From assembly GCA_030154385.1 (NCBI GenBank), contig JASKJZ010000119.1:1-7492 (forward strand): a stretch of DNA of 7,492 nucleotides, read 5' to 3'. Of the stretch, positions 5,935 to 7,492 are shown piece after piece; the first letter of the stretch is position 1; each line of letters starts with the position of its first letter. The notes under the pieces are model-generated. The model did not search any database, was not told where the DNA came from, and worked only from the letters and a program-made list of their open reading frames with translations. The translations under genes and the position numbers were made by a program. The stretch is from Clostridiales bacterium. Its GTDB lineage: Bacteria; Bacillota_A; Clostridia; Lachnospirales; Lachnospiraceae.

Positions 5935-5971
5935 TACTTGGTAAATATATAAAAAAGTTTACCATAGTAAA
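5935..5971 (-). promoter_or_regulatory. Predicted promoter/operator of the AraC-VOC operon
   Basis: TACT-TGGTAAA (5935-5945) and TTTACCA-T-AGTA (5958-5969) form an 11-bp dyad with one bulged base around a 12-bp AT-rich centre. On the minus strand a -35-like TTTACT (5971-5966) and a -10-like TATATT (5949-5944) are 16 bp apart and overlap the dyad. That is the geometry of a repressor or MerR-type site over a promoter. The transcript would have a leader of about 120 nt. Confidence 0.4.
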
Positions 5972-6053
5972 GTCGAAGTTTCAATTAATAAATATAAACA
6001 ATTAGGAAAGAGTCCAGTATTATGAAAACTTAAAATCATTCACAGTCTTTATA

Positions 6054-6072
6054 CAAGTATTGACTGGACTAT
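6054..6072 (+). repeat. 19-bp direct repeat, right copy
   Basis: This is an identical copy of CAAGTATTGACTGGACTAT found at 3262-3280, 2792 bp apart from start to start. An 8-bp inverse segment AGTCCAGT lies nearby at 6011-6018, matching ACTGGACT at 6063-6070. It bounds the four-gene minus-strand cluster on the right and precedes the permease remnant. Confidence 0.7.
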
Positions 6073-6096
6073 ATTGGGGATGTAAAAGAAACAAGC

Positions 6097-6122
6097 TGAG
6101 CATTGATATGAAAAAATGCTCA
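6097..6122 (-). terminator. Hairpin after the permease remnant
   Basis: TGAGCATT (6097-6104) and AATGCTCA (6115-6122) are perfect 8-bp arms with a 10-nt loop, 18 bp beyond the permease stop codon on the minus strand. The following minus-strand sequence, GCTTGTTTCTTTT, is T-rich though interrupted. It probably terminated the once-intact permease gene. Confidence 0.45.
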
Positions 6123-6139
6123 ACTCAACCAAAGGAGTA

Positions 6140-6346
6140 TTATTTAGATACTTTTTTCCATGAGGTCATTTCTCCGAAAACTGAACCACCGATAATCATT
6201 ATGGCGCCAAACAACTGCGTCACTGTCATGTTTTCTTGCAAAAGCACTGCTGCTAAAACAACTGCGGATAGCGGTTCCAGATAGCCGCAGATTGCTACAG
6301 TCTGCACTGGTAGACGCCCGATGGAGGGAAAATACAAATGGCAACT
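6140..6346 (-). pseudogene. EamA/DMT-family permease, C-terminal remnant
   Basis: The minus-strand frame reads CHLYFPSIGRLPVQTVAICG, then YLEPLSAVVLAAVLLQE and MTVTQLFGAIMIIGGSVFGE, ending at a TAA at 6142-6140. This is the last two membrane segments of a drug/metabolite transporter of the EamA type (GYLEPLSAv....LgE......GA.lIigG is diagnostic). About 65-70 of the normal 290 or so residues remain. The only in-frame start is a TTG at 6337 without a ribosome binding site. The reading becomes unlike the family near 6346, where a LysR fragment on the other strand begins, so the 5' three quarters have been deleted. Confidence 0.75.
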
Positions 6347-6349
6347 TAA

Positions 6350-6688
6350 GTGCCAGTAGCTACACTCTGCGAATACCCGTTCATGTTGCTGGAAAAGGGT
6401 GCAAAAACGGAAATCTCAGAAATATTTGATCGATGCGGCTTGTCTCCAAAAACACACTTCACCACATGGGACGATTATGCCGTGATGTCTATGGTGGAAA
6501 GCGGCCTTGGCATCAGTATACTGCCAGAGCTGATTCTGAAGCGAGTTCCATACCGAATCGTTGTAAAAGAACTGGATGTACCGGCCTATCGGAAAATCGG
6601 ACTTGCTTTGCGAAGCAAAAAAACGGTATCATTGGCCGTTGCAAAATTTTTAGACTATTTAACTTATCGTGAAAAAGTTGCCCGTTAA
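6350..6688 (+). pseudogene. LysR-family regulator, C-terminal remnant
   Basis: The 112-residue frame starts directly after a TAA (6347-6349) with VPVATLCEYPFMLLEKGAK and contains FTTWDDYAVMSMVESGLGIS followed by ILPELIL and LDVPAYRKIGLALRSKKT. This is the second half of a LysR effector-binding domain (MVE.GLGISILPELIL is characteristic). The DNA-binding domain and the first half of the sensor domain, about 180-190 residues, are missing. The GTG at 6350 has no ribosome binding site. The gene is cut at the same point as the permease remnant on the opposite strand, so both were probably divergent neighbours truncated by one event. The fragment cannot bind DNA by itself. Confidence 0.8.
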
Positions 6689-6758
6689 AGAGAGTAGATG
6701 TGTAACATGGTTATCATGTTCCTGAATTATTGTTAATATCACGGATCATCCTTTTGTT

Positions 6759-6904
6759 TTCGCTCTTTTGGGAGCGAAGCGACCCACGCCCCTGCCGTTT
6801 TTGCGGCAGGGGCTACTTAATGCCAAAATCTCAGATTTTGGAGTTAAGGCAGGAATAGGGTTGTTAAACAACCCGCAAAAACACCGTACAGGCAAAGCCT
6901 GTAC
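6759..6904. other. Cluster of five compact hairpins
   Basis: Five perfect inverted repeats follow one another: TTCGCTC/GAGCGAA (6759-6778), GCCCCTGCCG/CGGCAGGGGC (6788-6813), CCAAAATCT/AGATTTTGG (6823-6841, extended by CTTAA/TTAAG to 6816-6848), GGGTTGTT/AACAACCC (6858-6874) and GTACAGGC/GCCTGTAC (6886-6904). Loops are 1 to 6 nt. None is followed by a proper T-tract, so ordinary terminators are unlikely. They end 58 bp before the ribbon-helix-helix gene. Possible roles are a structured mRNA leader, or a transfer or single-strand origin of the element. Confidence 0.7.
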
Positions 6905-6962
6905 CCTTGTTAAAGAGCAACTGACGTTGTTAAGTTTTAACTAATGCCGAAGGGAGGATATC

Positions 6963-7439
6963 ATGGCGAAAAAAAGCGACCGAATTATTACGTCGGTCTA
7001 TCTCACCAAAGAAATGTGCAATGAAATTGATAAGCTGGCAATCCGTGAGAATGTGTCCAGAAATGAGCAGATCCGCCGCTTTATCGAAAAGGGATTGGAC
7101 ATTGAGGGATATACCAAAAATGTAGATTTTATTGCCAGCATTATCAGACAGGAATTTACTGCTGTCTATCACATCGAGGACATCAAAGCGGTTGCAGAGC
7201 AACAGACCAACCGTCTTGCCAAAATGCTGATGAAGTCAGGCAAGATAGACGCTGCCGGGTTCTTTTTACTGATTAAGGTTTTGATGAACCTTGCTCACGA
7301 TGGAACAGAAGATCAGTTTGACCAAATGTTAAATGAGGCGGTCACGCTGGGGGTGGACTATATGCAGAAAAAAGATTTTCAAATCAACAGCTTTTTGCAG
7401 GACACAGACAATCTGCGTGGTCTTGCAGATAAGTTATAA
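6963..7439 (+). CDS. Ribbon-helix-helix protein of a conjugative element
   Basis: The 158-residue protein has an N-terminal ribbon-helix-helix DNA-binding domain at about residues 8-46: a strand ITSVYLTKEM, helix NEIDKLAIREN, turn VSRNEQ, helix IRRFIEKGLDI. The rest (50-158) is helical, with a hydrophobic middle AAGFFLLIKVLMNLA (97-111), and resembles no domain I can name. Proteins of this layout occur in Tn1549-like elements and may regulate the element or assist a relaxase; the role here is unproven. The ATG has AGGGAGG 5 bases upstream. The next gene starts 11 bp after its stop, so they form an operon. The hairpin cluster and TTGTTAA repeats upstream are candidate binding sites. Confidence 0.75.
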   Translation: MAKKSDRIITSVYLTKEMCNEIDKLAIRENVSRNEQIRRFIEKGLDIEGYTKNVDFIASIIRQEFTAVYHIEDIKAVAEQQTNRLAKMLMKSGKIDAAGFFLLIKVLMNLAHDGTEDQFDQMLNEAVTLGVDYMQKKDFQINSFLQDTDNLRGLADKL

Positions 7440-7450
7440 GGAGGGACAAA

Positions 7451-7492
7451 ATGGATTATCAAGAGTTTTTAGAGGCAATTCAGGAACGGATT
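7451..7492 (+). CDS. DUF5688-like protein, N-terminal fragment
   Basis: Fourteen codons, MDYQEFLEAIQERI, run off the end of the window. The ATG is preceded by AAGGAGGGA at 7438-7446, overlapping the end of the ribbon-helix-helix gene. From memory, DUF5688 proteins of clostridial conjugative elements begin M.YQEF...I.E.., which matches, and such genes often sit in this context. The evidence is too short for more than a tentative family name. Confidence 0.5.
   Translation, partial: MDYQEFLEAIQERI

Larger units (their letters stand above)
6689..7492 (+). mobile_element. Edge of a probable integrative conjugative element
   Basis: From about here to the right the DNA is richer in G+C than the left half of the window and carries a cluster of hairpins, a ribbon-helix-helix protein and the start of a DUF5688-like protein. 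I associate that protein pair with Tn1549-like conjugative elements of Clostridia from memory. No integrase, relaxase or attachment site is visible, and the left limit is only set by the end of the LysR remnant at 6688. Confidence 0.35.

Noticed and set aside
6060..6284. Plus-strand 74-codon frame starting in the right 19-bp repeat
   Set aside because: It starts at a TTG within the repeat, is antisense to the permease remnant and shows no family features.
1..7492. CRISPR array, tRNA or rRNA genes, insertion sequence with transposase
   Set aside because: No regularly spaced repeats, cloverleaf-like gene, rRNA segment or transposase-like frame was seen on either strand.

Overview
The window looks like an accessory, gene-decay-rich stretch of a low-GC Firmicutes chromosome, most likely a gut-type member of the class Clostridia. 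The grounds are AT-rich intergenic DNA, strong AGGAGG-type ribosome binding sites, and protein types (a LysR/LysE pair, a VOC protein with a C-terminal helical tail, DUF5131, a DUF5688-like start) that I know mainly from that group. No rRNA, tRNA or CRISPR array is visible. All identifications come from reading the sequence; no database search was done.

Left part (1-1393): the 5' end of a pyridoxamine 5'-phosphate-oxidase-like gene leaves the window on the minus strand. It is followed by a shortened membrane protein with no convincing start (233-580), a hydrophobic two-frame remnant (622-884) and a frameshifted BFD-like [2Fe-2S] protein (969-1123). This stretch is mostly decayed coding DNA.

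Centre left (1294-2980): an intact LysR regulator and a LysE/RhtB-type exporter lie in tandem on the plus strand. Dyads precede each gene, including a T-N11-A site between them, so this is probably a self-contained regulator-exporter pair.

Centre (2981-6072): the C-terminal tail of what looks like a serine site-specific recombinase (3116-3250) ends just before a 19-bp sequence that recurs, in the same orientation, at 6054-6072. Between the two copies lie four minus-strand genes, transcribed right to left: an AraC-type regulator, a VOC protein (3 bp after it), a 68-residue protein of unknown function and a DUF5131 (phage Gp37/Gp68-like) protein. A rho-independent terminator separates the first two from the last two. 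An operator-like dyad covers a predicted promoter for the araC-type gene.

Right part (6140-7492): the C-terminal part of an EamA/DMT permease (minus) and the C-terminal part of a LysR regulator (plus) are joined head to head. This is best explained by one deletion that removed both 5' halves and their shared divergent promoter. After it comes a run of five compact hairpins, then a ribbon-helix-helix protein and the start of a DUF5688-like protein, a pair that I associate with Tn1549-like integrative conjugative elements (from memory). The window therefore seems to record several insertions and deletions at one site.
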